The notes beneath the pieces were generated by a model that saw only the letters and a list, made by a program, of their open reading frames with translations, made no database searches and was not told the origin of the DNA. Below are positions 27,869 to 36,529 of a DNA stretch of 55,922 bases, in pieces. Both the position numbers and the translations under genes were made by a program. The DNA is from Alicyclobacillus mali NBRC 102425 (GTDB lineage Bacteria > Bacillota > Bacilli > Alicyclobacillales > Alicyclobacillaceae), in the NCBI RefSeq assembly GCF_001570745.1, contig NZ_BCSG01000016.1, positions 1 to 55,922 on the forward strand, given 5' to 3'. The stretch's first letter is position 1, and every line of letters starts with the position of its first letter.

Positions 27869-29200
27869 TCATCGAAGCGGCACATCGAGGCGCGCCACGT
27901 CCGCCCACGTCTCTCGCCGTGCCACGAGGCGCGCCTCGCCATCCCGGCAAAACACCACAGCGGGCTTGGGAATGCGATTGTAGTGGCTCGCCATCGCATA
28001 CGTGTATGCGCCTGTTGCAAGGACGGCGAGGATGTCTCCCGGCTCCGGGTCCGGCAGCGGGAGATCCCAGATGAGCATGTCGCCACTCTCGCAGCACTTC
28101 CCCGCCACCGACCACGGGCGATCCGGCCGATCCGCCGCGCGGTTCGCGTAACACGCGTGGTACTTCGCACCATAGAGCGCCAAGCGCGGGTTGTCCGTCA
28201 TCCCCCCGTCGATGGCGACGTAATTCCGCACACCTGGGATGACCTTTCGGCTGCCCACGCGATACAGCGTCACGCCCGCGGGCCCGACGATACTCCGACC
28301 TGGCTCAATCCACAAGACGGGCACGTCCATGCCGCGATCGGCAAAGGCCGCCTTCGCGGCGCGGATCACGCCGCGGACGAGATCGGCCACCGGCGGGGCG
28401 TCCTCATCGGTGTACGGGATGCCAAATCCGCCGCCCAGGTTGAGCACGGAAAAGGGCAGGCCGAACCTGCGCAGGCCGTCTTCGTACACGCTCGCCATCC
28501 GGTGCGCGAGCAGGCGAAATCCCTCCACATCGAAGATCTGGGATCCGATGTGCGCATGGACGCCGATGACCCGTGCGCGTTCCACCTCTTTGAGCCGCGA
28601 AAACGCCTCCGCCACCTGGTGGCTGGCGAGATCGAAGCCGAACTTGGAATCCTGCTGCCCTGTGGAGATGTAGTCGTGCGTATGCGCTTCGACTCCTGGC
28701 GCCACCCGCACCAGGACGTCCACCGTGCGCCCGGCCTTTTGAAGGATGTCGGCCAGGAGGTCGATCTCGTCAAAGTTGTCCACGATCACGGCCCCGATGC
28801 CGCCCGCCACCGCGTACTGGAGTTCCTCCGGGGTCTTGTTGTTGCCATGCATGTGGAGCTTGCTCGCCGGCACGCCCGCCGCGAGCGCGGTGTACAACTC
28901 GCCGCCGGACACCACGTCGATGCCCAGATCCTCCTCGTGCGCGAGTTGGCACATGGCCACGGTGCAGAACGCCTTGCTGGCGTATGAAATCTGATAGGGC
29001 ACGCCTTCCTCTTGGAAGACGCGATGAAACGCACGGATGGTATCGCGAATCAGCCCCTCGTCATAAGCGATGAGCGGCGTGCCGAACTGTGCAACGAGAT
29101 CGACGGCGCTCACCCCGCCAATGAGAAGATGACCCGCTTCGTCTCGCGGAAAAGGGGCGTTCACCCTCGGCCTCACGTCCAACAGGTGCTCTGATTTCAC
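27869..29200 (-). CDS. lysA: Diaminopimelate decarboxylase
   Basis: LysA is the last enzyme of lysine synthesis, converting meso-diaminopimelate to lysine with PLP. The 443-residue protein has the PLP Lys in QISYASKAFCTVAM, the alanine-racemase-type barrel motifs HMHGNNKTPEEL and GVHAHIGSQIFD, the phosphate loop NLGGGFGIPYT, EPGRSIVGPAG, and the dimer-contributed CESGDMLIWD and TGAYTYAMAS. The GTG start follows TAGGAG with eight bases between; 27 further in-frame codons to 29281 lack a site and cover the promoter. It is monocistronic with its own terminator. An inverted repeat sits at the predicted transcription start. Confidence 0.95.
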   Translation of the reverse strand: MKSEHLLDVRPRVNAPFPRDEAGHLLIGGVSAVDLVAQFGTPLIAYDEGLIRDTIRAFHRVFQEEGVPYQISYASKAFCTVAMCQLAHEEDLGIDVVSGGELYTALAAGVPASKLHMHGNNKTPEELQYAVAGGIGAVIVDNFDEIDLLADILQKAGRTVDVLVRVAPGVEAHTHDYISTGQQDSKFGFDLASHQVAEAFSRLKEVERARVIGVHAHIGSQIFDVEGFRLLAHRMASVYEDGLRRFGLPFSVLNLGGGFGIPYTDEDAPPVADLVRGVIRAAKAAFADRGMDVPVLWIEPGRSIVGPAGVTLYRVGSRKVIPGVRNYVAIDGGMTDNPRLALYGAKYHACYANRAADRPDRPWSVAGKCCESGDMLIWDLPLPDPEPGDILAVLATGAYTYAMASHYNRIPKPAVVFCRDGEARLVARRETWADVARLDVPLR

Positions 29201-29261
29201 TCTGTCCACTCCTATCGTCTCTCTCTTCACGACGTGTGGCAACCCGAACTGTGTACAGGAC

Positions 29262-29312
29262 CTGAATAAAGATTCAGACACAAGTATATACGTGCTCCAG
29301 CGAGGTGGGCAA
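29262..29312 (-). promoter_or_regulatory. lysA promoter with inverted repeat at +1
   Basis: The minus strand has TTGCCC, 18 bases, TATACT (-10 at 29283-29288). Just downstream is the perfect 6-base inverted repeat CTGAAT-CTTT-ATTCAG (29262-29277, minus-strand sense), covering the expected start of transcription. It could be an operator or a 5' hairpin. I see no lysine riboswitch or T-box features in the short leader. Confidence 0.5.
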
Positions 29313-29394
29313 CGGCAAATTGCGGCGAGACGGCACGCATAGCGCGCTGCAGGTCAGAACATGCTAGCCGCAGATTCAGTTTGGAGGTGAGACC

Positions 29395-29604
29395 GTGCGC
29401 TGGAATCCTGTGGACTGGATAGCCTGGGCGCTCGTCGTCATTGGCGGCATCAACTGGGGCCTGATTGGATTTGCCAACTACAACCTCGTGGGCGCCATCT
29501 TCGGCGCAACCTGGCTCTCGCAGTTCGTGTACGCGCTCGTCGGACTCGGCGCCCTATGGCAACTGGTGGCCGTCCTGGTGAAGAGTCAGGCTGTGAGAAC
29601 TTGA
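29395..29604 (+). CDS. DUF378 family small membrane protein (YuzA-like)
   Basis: This 69-residue protein has two membrane helices: WIAWALVVIGGINWGLIGF and FVYALVGLGALWQLVAVLV, separated by NYNLVGAIFGATWLS. The INWGLIG...NLV pattern is diagnostic for DUF378. The function is unknown. The GTG start has TTGGAGGTG seven bases upstream, which is a strong site. It is a single gene, divergent from lysA, ending in a hairpin shared with the convergent MFS gene. Confidence 0.85.
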   Translation: MRWNPVDWIAWALVVIGGINWGLIGFANYNLVGAIFGATWLSQFVYALVGLGALWQLVAVLVKSQAVRT

Positions 29605-29624
29605 AGGTGTGCCGCGAAATGAGA

Positions 29625-29660
29625 AGAAGCCCTGGAACCCGACGAGGAACCAGGGCTTCT
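29625..29660. terminator. Bidirectional terminator between DUF378 and MFS genes
   Basis: An 11-bp inverted repeat, AGAAGCCCTGG/CCAGGGCTTCT with a 14-nt loop, lies between two converging genes. The plus strand continues with TCCATTTAT and the minus strand with TCTCATTTC, so tails are modest on both sides. Confidence 0.65.
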
Positions 29661-29689
29661 CCATTTATCACCAAGGGACTTCCATGAGC

Positions 29690-31084
29690 TCAGCGTCCGA
29701 CGCGCAGGCGACGTTCGGACAAGGGAGATGCATTTTCTATTTCGGCGTCCTCTCCGACGCTCGCCGCGTTCAGCGTGAGACCGCGCGTCTCGGGCGCCAG
29801 GAAGAGGCAGATCAAGAATCCGCCGAAGGTCACGAGCGCCCCCACCAACATGGTTGGGCCCACACCGTACCGGGCCAAGGCCCATGGCAAAAGGTACGTG
29901 CCTGCCACGGCTCCCAACCGGCTGATGCAGGTCGTCACACCAACCGCTGTACCGCGCACCTCGGTGGGAAACAACTCGTTTGGGGCGAGCCATTCCATGA
30001 TGTTCGGCCCGCCGGAAAACAGCGCGTACAGCAAAAAGCCGAGGCCAATGACCCAGAGCGGCCCTTTCGGGAACAGCCCGAGGAGCAACATGCCGATGGT
30101 CATGACAGCGAACGAGCCAATCATCGTCGCCCTGCGCCCGAGGCGATTCAGAAGCCAGAGCGCGGGTACGCAGCCCACGATGAACAGCACGCTGATGATC
30201 GCCGAACCGTACCCGGACGATCCGCGGAGCACGTGGTAGTCGTCAAGCAGCGTCGGGCCAAACGTCAACATCGCGAAAAGCGGCGCGACCGCGGCCGTGA
30301 AGAAGCCGCCGACGTACAGCGTGCGCTTCCAGTACGTGCGATTGAACAGTGTCAGGTAACTGGTGCGCGTGCGCTTCTCGTCCGGCACCGCGATGTGCTT
30401 GAGGCTCGCACCCGGCCCATAGATGTTGCGAAGCACCTTCAGCGCTTCGCGCGCCCGGCCCTGCTGCAGAAGCCAACGCGGAGACTCGGGCGTGCCAAGC
30501 CTCAAAATCACGAGCACCACGCCAGGCACCGCGCTCGACGCCAACATGTACCGCCAGGCGTCCGGCCCAATGGGCAGAAGCCACTGTCCCACCAGATATG
30601 CGACCGTGGAACCCACGTACCACGCGATGACCGTCACGCCGAGCATCATGCCCCGGTGTTTGCGCGGCGCGAACTCGGTCAAAAGCGACGTTGCGATGGG
30701 ATAATCCGCGCCGACCGCGATGCCGAGCACGACGCGCAAGGCGAAGAGTTCCCAGGCGCTGTGTACAAAGAACTGCAAAATCGAGGCCACGATGAGCAGC
30801 ACGAAATCAATGGTGTACATGAGCTGGCGCCCAAATCGATCCGTCACGTACCCAAGCAGTCCGCCGATGAAGATGCCAATGAGTGCCGATGCCCCAATCA
30901 GGCCACTCCACATGGCGTCGAGGTGCAATTCAGGCGTCAACTGCGTGAGCGCCACGGCGACGATGCTCAGGATGTACCCGTCGAGAAACGGCCCACCAGA
31001 CGAATAGATGGTGAGCTTCAGGTGAAAAGGACTCCACTTCGCGTCTTCGACCGGATTGGCCGGCCTTGTCGCTTGCAGTTCCAT
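29690..31084 (-). CDS. MFS transporter, metabolite/sugar:H+ symporter type
   Basis: The 464-residue, twelve-helix protein belongs to the sugar-porter/metabolite-proton-symporter side of the MFS. Visible motifs are GGLLGYVTDRFGRQLMY (helix 2-3 signature), RVVLGIAVGADYPIATSLLT with the acidic helix-4 motif shared by phosphate and niacin porters, ESPRWLLQQGRAREAL at the central loop and NELFPTEVRGTAVG (ELFPT..R) in the second half. The substrate cannot be read. GAGGGGGG precedes the ATG by five bases. The long leader carries a c-di-AMP-type riboswitch, which points toward osmotic or ionic homeostasis. It converges on DUF378 and shares a hairpin with it. Confidence 0.86.
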   Translation of the reverse strand: MELQATRPANPVEDAKWSPFHLKLTIYSSGGPFLDGYILSIVAVALTQLTPELHLDAMWSGLIGASALIGIFIGGLLGYVTDRFGRQLMYTIDFVLLIVASILQFFVHSAWELFALRVVLGIAVGADYPIATSLLTEFAPRKHRGMMLGVTVIAWYVGSTVAYLVGQWLLPIGPDAWRYMLASSAVPGVVLVILRLGTPESPRWLLQQGRAREALKVLRNIYGPGASLKHIAVPDEKRTRTSYLTLFNRTYWKRTLYVGGFFTAAVAPLFAMLTFGPTLLDDYHVLRGSSGYGSAIISVLFIVGCVPALWLLNRLGRRATMIGSFAVMTIGMLLLGLFPKGPLWVIGLGFLLYALFSGGPNIMEWLAPNELFPTEVRGTAVGVTTCISRLGAVAGTYLLPWALARYGVGPTMLVGALVTFGGFLICLFLAPETRGLTLNAASVGEDAEIENASPLSERRLRVGR

Positions 31085-31250
31085 GGTTTCCCCCCTCAAG
31101 GTATGGCGATCTCGACTGCGCGCCTGCGTAATAACGCACACGAAGTCGCGATATCGCACGAGGGGGATCCGCAGATGAGGTAGACCAACGAGGCTCACCG
31201 GTGGGAAAAGCGAGGCGAAGAAAGCGGCGATACATGGCATCGTCCCCTTT

Positions 31251-31366
31251 CCGTGCGCTTACGAGGTTAGCTGACGGGTTAGGGCGGAAAGGCGCCCCAC
31301 GACCAAAGTCGTTTCACCCCGAGAGTTGGGTCACCCGTTTCCTCCGCAGGAGGAATTCAGCGCTGC
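31251..31366 (-). promoter_or_regulatory. c-di-AMP riboswitch (ydaO/yuaA type)
   Basis: On the minus strand the 3' block reads AACCCGTCAGCTAACCTCGT followed by AAGCGCACGG, practically the same as the end of the Bacillus ydaO aptamer (GAACCCGUCAGCUAACCUCG, then UAAGCGU). Upstream are GGGTGACCCA, CGGGGTGAAACGAC and a GGGCGCCTTTCCGCCC helix, in the order seen in ydaO RNAs. The closing stem P1 pairs GCGCT near 31360 with AGCGC near 31258. The class senses c-di-AMP and usually switches off K+/osmolyte uptake or wall hydrolase genes. Here the next downstream gene with a credible start is the MFS transporter, about 165 bases on. I did not identify a clean expression-platform terminator. Confidence 0.85.
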
Positions 31367-31432
31367 CGCTTGTATCGCAATGCGAAACCTGATGTACATG
31401 TTACGATACACGAAACTTGAGGTGAACGCAAG

Positions 31433-31546
31433 ATGAAAGTCAATCTTTGGACACCCGCCGCGGGCGGCCGTCGCGAGGCCACCCAGCGCGGCGCCATGCG
31501 TCAGGCCGATGTCGGATTCTTGATAGCCGTGAGCACCGCCTCATAA
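31433..31546 (+). CDS. Possible 37-residue small protein
   Basis: An ATG with GAGGTG eight bases upstream opens a short frame, MKVNLWTPAAGGRREATQRG..., ending at TAA inside the antisense 3' end of the prsA-like gene. I recognise no family. The good ribosome site is the only support. It lies just upstream of, and divergent from, the riboswitch leader. A chance frame in GC-rich DNA is quite possible. Confidence 0.2.
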   Translation: MKVNLWTPAAGGRREATQRGAMRQADVGFLIAVSTAS

Positions 31547-32451
31547 GACGGATCGAGAATTCGAATGTCCGCCGACTTCGCGAGCTGTGCCACGAGTTTC
31601 GTCTCGCTCTCGGCATTCTGCTGCTTGATGGCCTGGATGATCTGCGACCGAACGGCCGACAGCGGCTCCACGTGCTGCGGCGTAATGGCCTGGCACTGCA
31701 CGATTTCGTATCCGCCCTGCACCTTGACCGGCCCGCTCACCGCGCCGGCCTTGAGCGCGAACGCCGTGGACGCGATGGAAGGCTGATCGGCCTTCAGCTC
31801 ATCCAGGCTGAACGTGCCGAGCAGACCGCCCTTCGCGCGAGTGGCCGCGTCGGTCGACATGGATTTCGCCACAGACGCAAATGGGGTCCCGGACTGGACT
31901 GCCGCAAGGGCCTTCTCCGCATCCGCCTGCGTCTTCACCTCGATGACGGCGATCTTGCGCGTTTCCGGTACTGTGAACATCGACTGGTTCTGCTTGTAGT
32001 ACGACGCAATCTGCTTGTCCGTCACCTGAACCTGCGCCTCGGCGAGCTTGGTCGCGAGAATGTTGTCGCGAATTTGGCTCAGAAACTGCGCCTTGGTCAT
32101 GTGGTTCTGCGCCAGGAGCGAATTCAACTGCGCGTCGGACGTGATGCCGTTCTGCATCTCGATGGCCGTCAGTTGCTGATTGATCTCCGCATTCGTCGCC
32201 GTGATGTGCTGTTTGGCCGCGGTCTGCTCAATGAGGGCATTGGCGATGAGCTCCTCCAGCATCGCCGATCCGGCGTAAGCCTCCGATTGCTGCGCGAGCT
32301 CCTGCCTCGTGATGGCGGTCTTGCCCACCATCGCCACCACCGAGCCGCCCCCATGCGCCGCATACGTGCCAAACCAGACGCCGCCCACGATCAGCGCGCC
32401 CGCGGCTGCGCCGACGATTCCGGAAATCCACCGTTCCTTCTTCAATTCCAT
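31501..32451 (-). CDS. prsA: PrsA/SurA-like peptidyl-prolyl isomerase (parvulin), membrane-anchored
   Basis: This is an extracytoplasmic foldase of 316 residues that helps secreted proteins fold. An N-terminal membrane helix follows a short basic start (MELKKERWISGIVGAAAGA); no lipobox Cys is present, unlike Bacillus PrsA, so it is a helix anchor. A SurA_N-like region (ITRQELAQQSEAYAGSAMLE, with LIANALIEQTAAKQHI) precedes the parvulin domain, which shows TPFASVAKSMSTDAATRAKG, GGLLGTFSLDEL and VSGPVKVQGGYEIVQC. The acidic pH outside a thermoacidophile may make this chaperone important. It lies about 40 bases after the acyl-CoA ligase and may be co-transcribed. Confidence 0.88.
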   Translation of the reverse strand: MELKKERWISGIVGAAAGALIVGGVWFGTYAAHGGGSVVAMVGKTAITRQELAQQSEAYAGSAMLEELIANALIEQTAAKQHITATNAEINQQLTAIEMQNGITSDAQLNSLLAQNHMTKAQFLSQIRDNILATKLAEAQVQVTDKQIASYYKQNQSMFTVPETRKIAVIEVKTQADAEKALAAVQSGTPFASVAKSMSTDAATRAKGGLLGTFSLDELKADQPSIASTAFALKAGAVSGPVKVQGGYEIVQCQAITPQHVEPLSAVRSQIIQAIKQQNAESETKLVAQLAKSADIRILDPSYEAVLTAIKNPTSA

Positions 32452-32492
32452 CCTCCTTCAGTCTTTCCGCACCCTGGGCTGCACATCCCAGT

Positions 32493-34022
32493 TCAAGCAA
32501 GCCTATCACGCGGCTCCAGGTTGCGCAACACGTGCTTCTGCACCTTGCCCGTGGCATTGACCGGCAGGGAACCCGCAATGACAATCTGCGACGGCCGTTT
32601 GGGCTTGGCGAGGTGGGCCGCGCAGAACGACTCCAGCTCGGCGCGCAGCGCGTCCGCATCGACGCCGTCTGGCTCCTCCGGTACCACCCACGCCACGGCC
32701 CGTTCCCCGTAAAGCGGATCCGGAAGTCCCACCACGGCCGATCTCGCCACCGCCTCGTGCGCGTTCAGCACGTCCTCGATCTCCCGCGGGGAAATCTTCT
32801 CCCCCGCCCGATTGATCATCTCCTTCGCGCGCCCGGTGATGTACACGTACCCATCCTCATCCATATAGCCGAGATCGCCCGTGTAAATCCATCCCGGGCC
32901 ATAGCCGTAATCCGGCGCCGGCTCCATGCCCACATAGTGATGGATGACGTTGTCCCCTCGGATGGCAATTTCACCGAGCTCGTACGGCGCGACCGGCTTG
33001 CGCTCCGCGTCGACGATGACTAGCGACATCCCCACTGGCTTCCCGACCGATCCCGGCTTGCGCGTGCCCGGAGGCAGCGGGTTGGTGCAGATCTGCCCGG
33101 CCGCCTCCGTCATGCCGTACGCCTCGATGACCGGAACCCCAAACGCCGCTTCAATTCGCGCGGCTACCGCCGGTGTGAGCGGCGCGGAGGCGGATCGCAG
33201 AAAGCGGAGCGTTCCGAGCGCCTCTTTCGGCGCCTGCCTTTTGGCGACAATGGACAAAATCGTCGGGACGCACGAGACCCATGTCACACCGTGGCAGTGA
33301 ATATCGTCCCAGAACAAGGAGGCATGGAACTTGTCGCGCATGACGATCCGCCCGCCCGACACGATGGTCGACAGGAGGACAATCACCTGGCCATTGATGT
33401 GGAAGAGTGGCAGGATGCAGTAGGCCACATCCGCGGCCGTCAGCGCATGGCTCTGAATGACGTTTTGCACGGCAGCCCACAGGTGTCCATGCGTCAAGAG
33501 CACGCCTTTGGGCTCACCCGTGGTGCCGGAGGTGAACATGAGCACGGCTGGCTGCTGTTCAGAGGTACCTTGCCGCGCTTCGAGTGCATATCCGGAGGAG
33601 CGTTGCCAGATTTGAACCACCTGGCCTCGCTCGGCGTCCATCTCGACAGACGGCCCGCAATGAAATAGGTGCCCGCGAAGCACCTCGCCCCACCGTTCAC
33701 CAGCCGAAGGCGCCACGATACCGTGATCCGCCCGGTAGCGCGCCAGGGCTCGCTCAAATTCGCCCGCCGGCATGTCGCTGTTGGCCGGCACGCAAACCGC
33801 ACCGTGTTCCAGGCACGCGAGATAACTGACGACAAACGCGTACGAATTGGGCAGCGCCACCATCACGCGATGCCCCGGGCGCACGCCAGCGGCGGAGAGC
33901 TGTTCGCGAAGCTCCTGAACGTGTGCGCGGACCTCGCCGCACGTGTACCAGCGGCCGTCCCAGACGACGGATCGCGCAGAGTCAGCGAGCGCGCGCGCGA
34001 ACGCGATTTGCAGACGGGACAT
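32493..34022 (-). CDS. AMP-forming acyl-CoA synthetase/ligase
   Basis: It activates a carboxylic acid as an acyl-AMP and then thioester. The 509-residue ANL-family protein has the P-loop LMFTSGTTGEPKGVLLTHGH, EAYGMTEAAGQICTNPLPPG, the hinge IYTGDLGYMDEDGYVYITGR, and the catalytic Lys in LPVNATGKVQKHVLRN. The acyl substrate is not readable; it resembles FadD/MatB/MenE-like enzymes in length. The ATG follows GAGGTG with six bases between, so the 49 extra in-frame codons to 34169 are excluded. It lies 52 bases downstream of an acyltransferase-3 gene on the same strand, so a combined role in acyl transfer is possible but unproven. Confidence 0.88.
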   Translation of the reverse strand: MSRLQIAFARALADSARSVVWDGRWYTCGEVRAHVQELREQLSAAGVRPGHRVMVALPNSYAFVVSYLACLEHGAVCVPANSDMPAGEFERALARYRADHGIVAPSAGERWGEVLRGHLFHCGPSVEMDAERGQVVQIWQRSSGYALEARQGTSEQQPAVLMFTSGTTGEPKGVLLTHGHLWAAVQNVIQSHALTAADVAYCILPLFHINGQVIVLLSTIVSGGRIVMRDKFHASLFWDDIHCHGVTWVSCVPTILSIVAKRQAPKEALGTLRFLRSASAPLTPAVAARIEAAFGVPVIEAYGMTEAAGQICTNPLPPGTRKPGSVGKPVGMSLVIVDAERKPVAPYELGEIAIRGDNVIHHYVGMEPAPDYGYGPGWIYTGDLGYMDEDGYVYITGRAKEMINRAGEKISPREIEDVLNAHEAVARSAVVGLPDPLYGERAVAWVVPEEPDGVDADALRAELESFCAAHLAKPKRPSQIVIAGSLPVNATGKVQKHVLRNLEPRDRLA

Positions 34023-34074
34023 GAGAAACACCTCGATTTCGAGATTGGAATTCGCGTGTCCACGGGAGCCCATC

Positions 34075-35271
34075 TCATCCCGCCGCACTGGACGCAGCTT
34101 TGCGCGCCGGGGACTTTGGCAGGCCCGCCTTTTCGCCGACGATGTATCCGACGAACCGAATCTTTCCAATGAAGTACGCGGCGACGCCGGAGGACATGTA
34201 CGTCAACGCAATCCAGATGGGCAGCATCGCGTACTGGACGGCAAGCGAAGTGTGAATCTGGTCTGCCAACAGTTCGACGAAGCGAAGTGCAATGGGATGA
34301 ATGAGAAAGATGCCGAAGCTCACGCCGCCAAAGAAGCGGATGACGCGACTCGCGCGCGGCATGCGCCCCTTGGCACGCCGCGCTTGCCAGCCCAGTCCAA
34401 TGCGCCAGAGCAAGAGCGCCACGGCCAAGCTGTAGGGCACCATGACAGGCTGCAGCGTGTCGACAATCTGTCCTCCTGTGAGATGGAACACATCTCGGTT
34501 GAGAAAATAGATGCCAATGAGGACGCACCACATGCCGCACCACGCCCACAACAGCGCGCGCGCATGGGCCATGGCCCAGTTTTTGAGGCGCGGGTAGTAA
34601 ATGGCGAACAATGCGCCCGCGATGAACCAGAACTCATATGTGAAGATGTCGCGATCCCGATATCGCACGAGGATGCGCAGCCAGGCAGGCAGCTGATACA
34701 CGTTCACGAACTGCAGCGAAGCCTGATTCCAGATTAGAATGCCAATCTCAAGGAAAAAGGCAACGACTACAATCGCCCGATGATGCCGCTCGGAGCGCTT
34801 GAGCCAACGCACCATGAGCGGAAATACGACGTATAGCTGCATGGACACGAGAAGAAAATACAGGAAATATTGATTCGCGGTGGCCAGACTCGTGAGGAAG
34901 GTGTGGACGAGATACGGCCAGGTCCACTCGAATCCCTTGAGAAACGTCCCTTGAAACAGAATGTAAATGGCCGTCCACGCGATGTACGGAATGGCGATAA
35001 GCAAAAACCGCTTCTTCCAAAAGGACGTGGCTGTAAATGGGCGATCGTAATAGGTGTAAAAGAGAACGAGGCCGGTGATGAACATGAACGCTTCGCGCGT
35101 GAAGTGGAACGTCATCATCAGAATGCCAGAGGACACATCCATCCAAGACCCGTCCGGCGTGCGGACGTTGAAACTCGACAGGACGTGTACGCAGATGACA
35201 CCTAGGATGATGCAGGCCCGCATCAGGTCGACCTCGTAGAGATGTGGCTTCTTCGCCTGGGCCTGGCTCAC
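34075..35271 (-). CDS. Acyltransferase 3 family membrane protein
   Basis: The 398-residue protein has about ten membrane helices and the usual acyltransferase-3 layout: EVDLMRACIILGVICVHVL at the first helix with the conserved Arg and His, MMTFHFTREAFMFITGLVLF, and SFGIFLIHPIALRFVELLAD near the end. Proteins of this family move acetyl or other acyl groups onto envelope sugars or lipids. There is no SGNH domain. The GTG start has GAGGAGGGG five bases upstream. It is divergent from an exported SGNH hydrolase and is followed by an acyl-CoA ligase. Confidence 0.88.
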   Translation of the reverse strand: MSQAQAKKPHLYEVDLMRACIILGVICVHVLSSFNVRTPDGSWMDVSSGILMMTFHFTREAFMFITGLVLFYTYYDRPFTATSFWKKRFLLIAIPYIAWTAIYILFQGTFLKGFEWTWPYLVHTFLTSLATANQYFLYFLLVSMQLYVVFPLMVRWLKRSERHHRAIVVVAFFLEIGILIWNQASLQFVNVYQLPAWLRILVRYRDRDIFTYEFWFIAGALFAIYYPRLKNWAMAHARALLWAWCGMWCVLIGIYFLNRDVFHLTGGQIVDTLQPVMVPYSLAVALLLWRIGLGWQARRAKGRMPRASRVIRFFGGVSFGIFLIHPIALRFVELLADQIHTSLAVQYAMLPIWIALTYMSSGVAAYFIGKIRFVGYIVGEKAGLPKSPARKAASSAAG

Positions 35272-35541
35272 CTGAACCCCTCCTCACTTGCACTTGAACA
35301 CGGCATAGCTTACGGGAGCGAGCTTGAAGCTTCGTTGAAAAACATCAAAAGTTTATCAAAGACTCAATGCCACCTTAACACGCTTTCGACATCGTTGCCA
35401 AAGGCGGATGTCACCATGGTGCGGCAAGATGGGTGTGAAGTCATCGGGGTCTGGACGAGATCGACGAAAAACTACGATTTTAAGGGCGATTTGAGATGAA
35501 AATGACAAGATGAAGGAAAAGACATCCTGGGGGTCGTGGCG

Positions 35542-36489
35542 ATGAAACGGCGCTGGCAAATGGCGTTCTTGACATTTGCTCTTGTCGCAAGCGCGCTGTG
35601 GATACCGGCGTCGCTTACGGCGCGGGCAGCGGAAGGCGGAACATCTGGACCATCCGTCCAACCGGGGTACTCCGCATCTGCGGACGCAGGGTCCACATCC
35701 ATGCACGCCTCGGCGGGATCCGGTGTGGCGCCGAATCCGCTCCACGGGCCGGGAAATCTAACGGGAAGCGAAGAAAGCTCCGGCTCGAACGGAGCGGCCA
35801 ACGCGCCAAACGCGCCTGCGCAGGAACGCGTGGTGCGCGTGCTCATTATCGGCTCGTCTGTCGCACGCGGCTGGAAAGATCCCAAGGGTGGAGGCTACTT
35901 GCACCGGACGTTCTCGGCCCTCTCTACGCTGACGCCCATCACATATGACGTGATCGACAAGGCCGAGCCGGGCAAGGGCGTGCTCAGCATTCGAAATACG
36001 TACGTGAAGTGGCTGGAAACGTACCAGCCGCAGATTGTCTGCATCGCGTGGGGCGGCCTGGATGACTTGTATCAGCACACGCCGTTTCGCGTGTACGACG
36101 AACAGGTGCGGTGGCAGATTCAAGAGGCGCTTGACCATCGCGCCATGGTCATGCTCGTGACGACGCCGGTGTCCAAGGCGTCGTACACCACATACCGGGT
36201 GGCGCAACAGGCGCTCATGGAGAGCGAGATCCAGGTGGCGGACAGCTTCCACAACCCGAACGTGTACGTCTTCAACGTGTTTGACCAGATGAAGGCGTAT
36301 CTTCAGGCTCACCACGAGAGCATCCAGCCGCTGATGCACGACAGCTGGCATCCCAATGCGAGAGGCCATGCGCTCGCGGCAGAGCTTTTGGTGAAGGACA
36401 TCCTGGGAAAATTCCCTGTAACGGCACCCGTATTCAAGGCAGAACCGTCCTCGTCGGCCGACCGCGCTAGGCAGGAATCGGCATCGTAA
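35542..36489 (+). CDS. Exported SGNH/GDSL-type hydrolase
   Basis: The 315-residue protein begins with a signal peptide (MKRRWQMAFLTFALVASALW, cleavage likely after TARA) followed by a Ser/Gly/Ala-rich linker of about 60 residues. The SGNH core has block I VLIIGSSVARGW with the nucleophile Ser and block V DSWHPNARGHALAA with Asp and His. Block III reads WGGLDDLY, where the usual oxyanion Asn is replaced by Asp. Members deacetylate or hydrolyse esters, often on wall sugars. GGGGG lies eight bases before the ATG; a GTG two codons earlier is less likely. A terminator follows. It is a paralogue of the lipoprotein encoded next. Confidence 0.85.
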   Translation: MKRRWQMAFLTFALVASALWIPASLTARAAEGGTSGPSVQPGYSASADAGSTSMHASAGSGVAPNPLHGPGNLTGSEESSGSNGAANAPNAPAQERVVRVLIIGSSVARGWKDPKGGGYLHRTFSALSTLTPITYDVIDKAEPGKGVLSIRNTYVKWLETYQPQIVCIAWGGLDDLYQHTPFRVYDEQVRWQIQEALDHRAMVMLVTTPVSKASYTTYRVAQQALMESEIQVADSFHNPNVYVFNVFDQMKAYLQAHHESIQPLMHDSWHPNARGHALAAELLVKDILGKFPVTAPVFKAEPSSSADRARQESAS

Positions 36490-36503
36490 CGGGCTTGAAG
36501 AAC

Positions 36504-36529
36504 AAGCGCCTGACGCGGGCGCTTTTTTC
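36504..36529 (+). terminator. Terminator of the first SGNH gene
   Basis: AAGCGCC/GGCGCTT stem with a 7-base loop and six Ts, 15 bases after the stop codon. Confidence 0.85.

Noticed and set aside
29201-29394. Lysine riboswitch or T-box before lysA
   Set aside because: The leader after the predicted start is under 80 bases and shows none of the conserved elements of either class.
30930-31235. Frame beginning right after the riboswitch with AAAGGGG before its ATG
   Set aside because: It overlaps the start of the MFS gene in another frame and its sequence is low-complexity Arg/Ser without family features. It might be a leader peptide at most.
34023-34169. N-terminal extension of the acyl-CoA ligase
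   Set aside because: It overlaps the end of the upstream acyltransferase gene, and the ATG at 34022 has a proper ribosome site.
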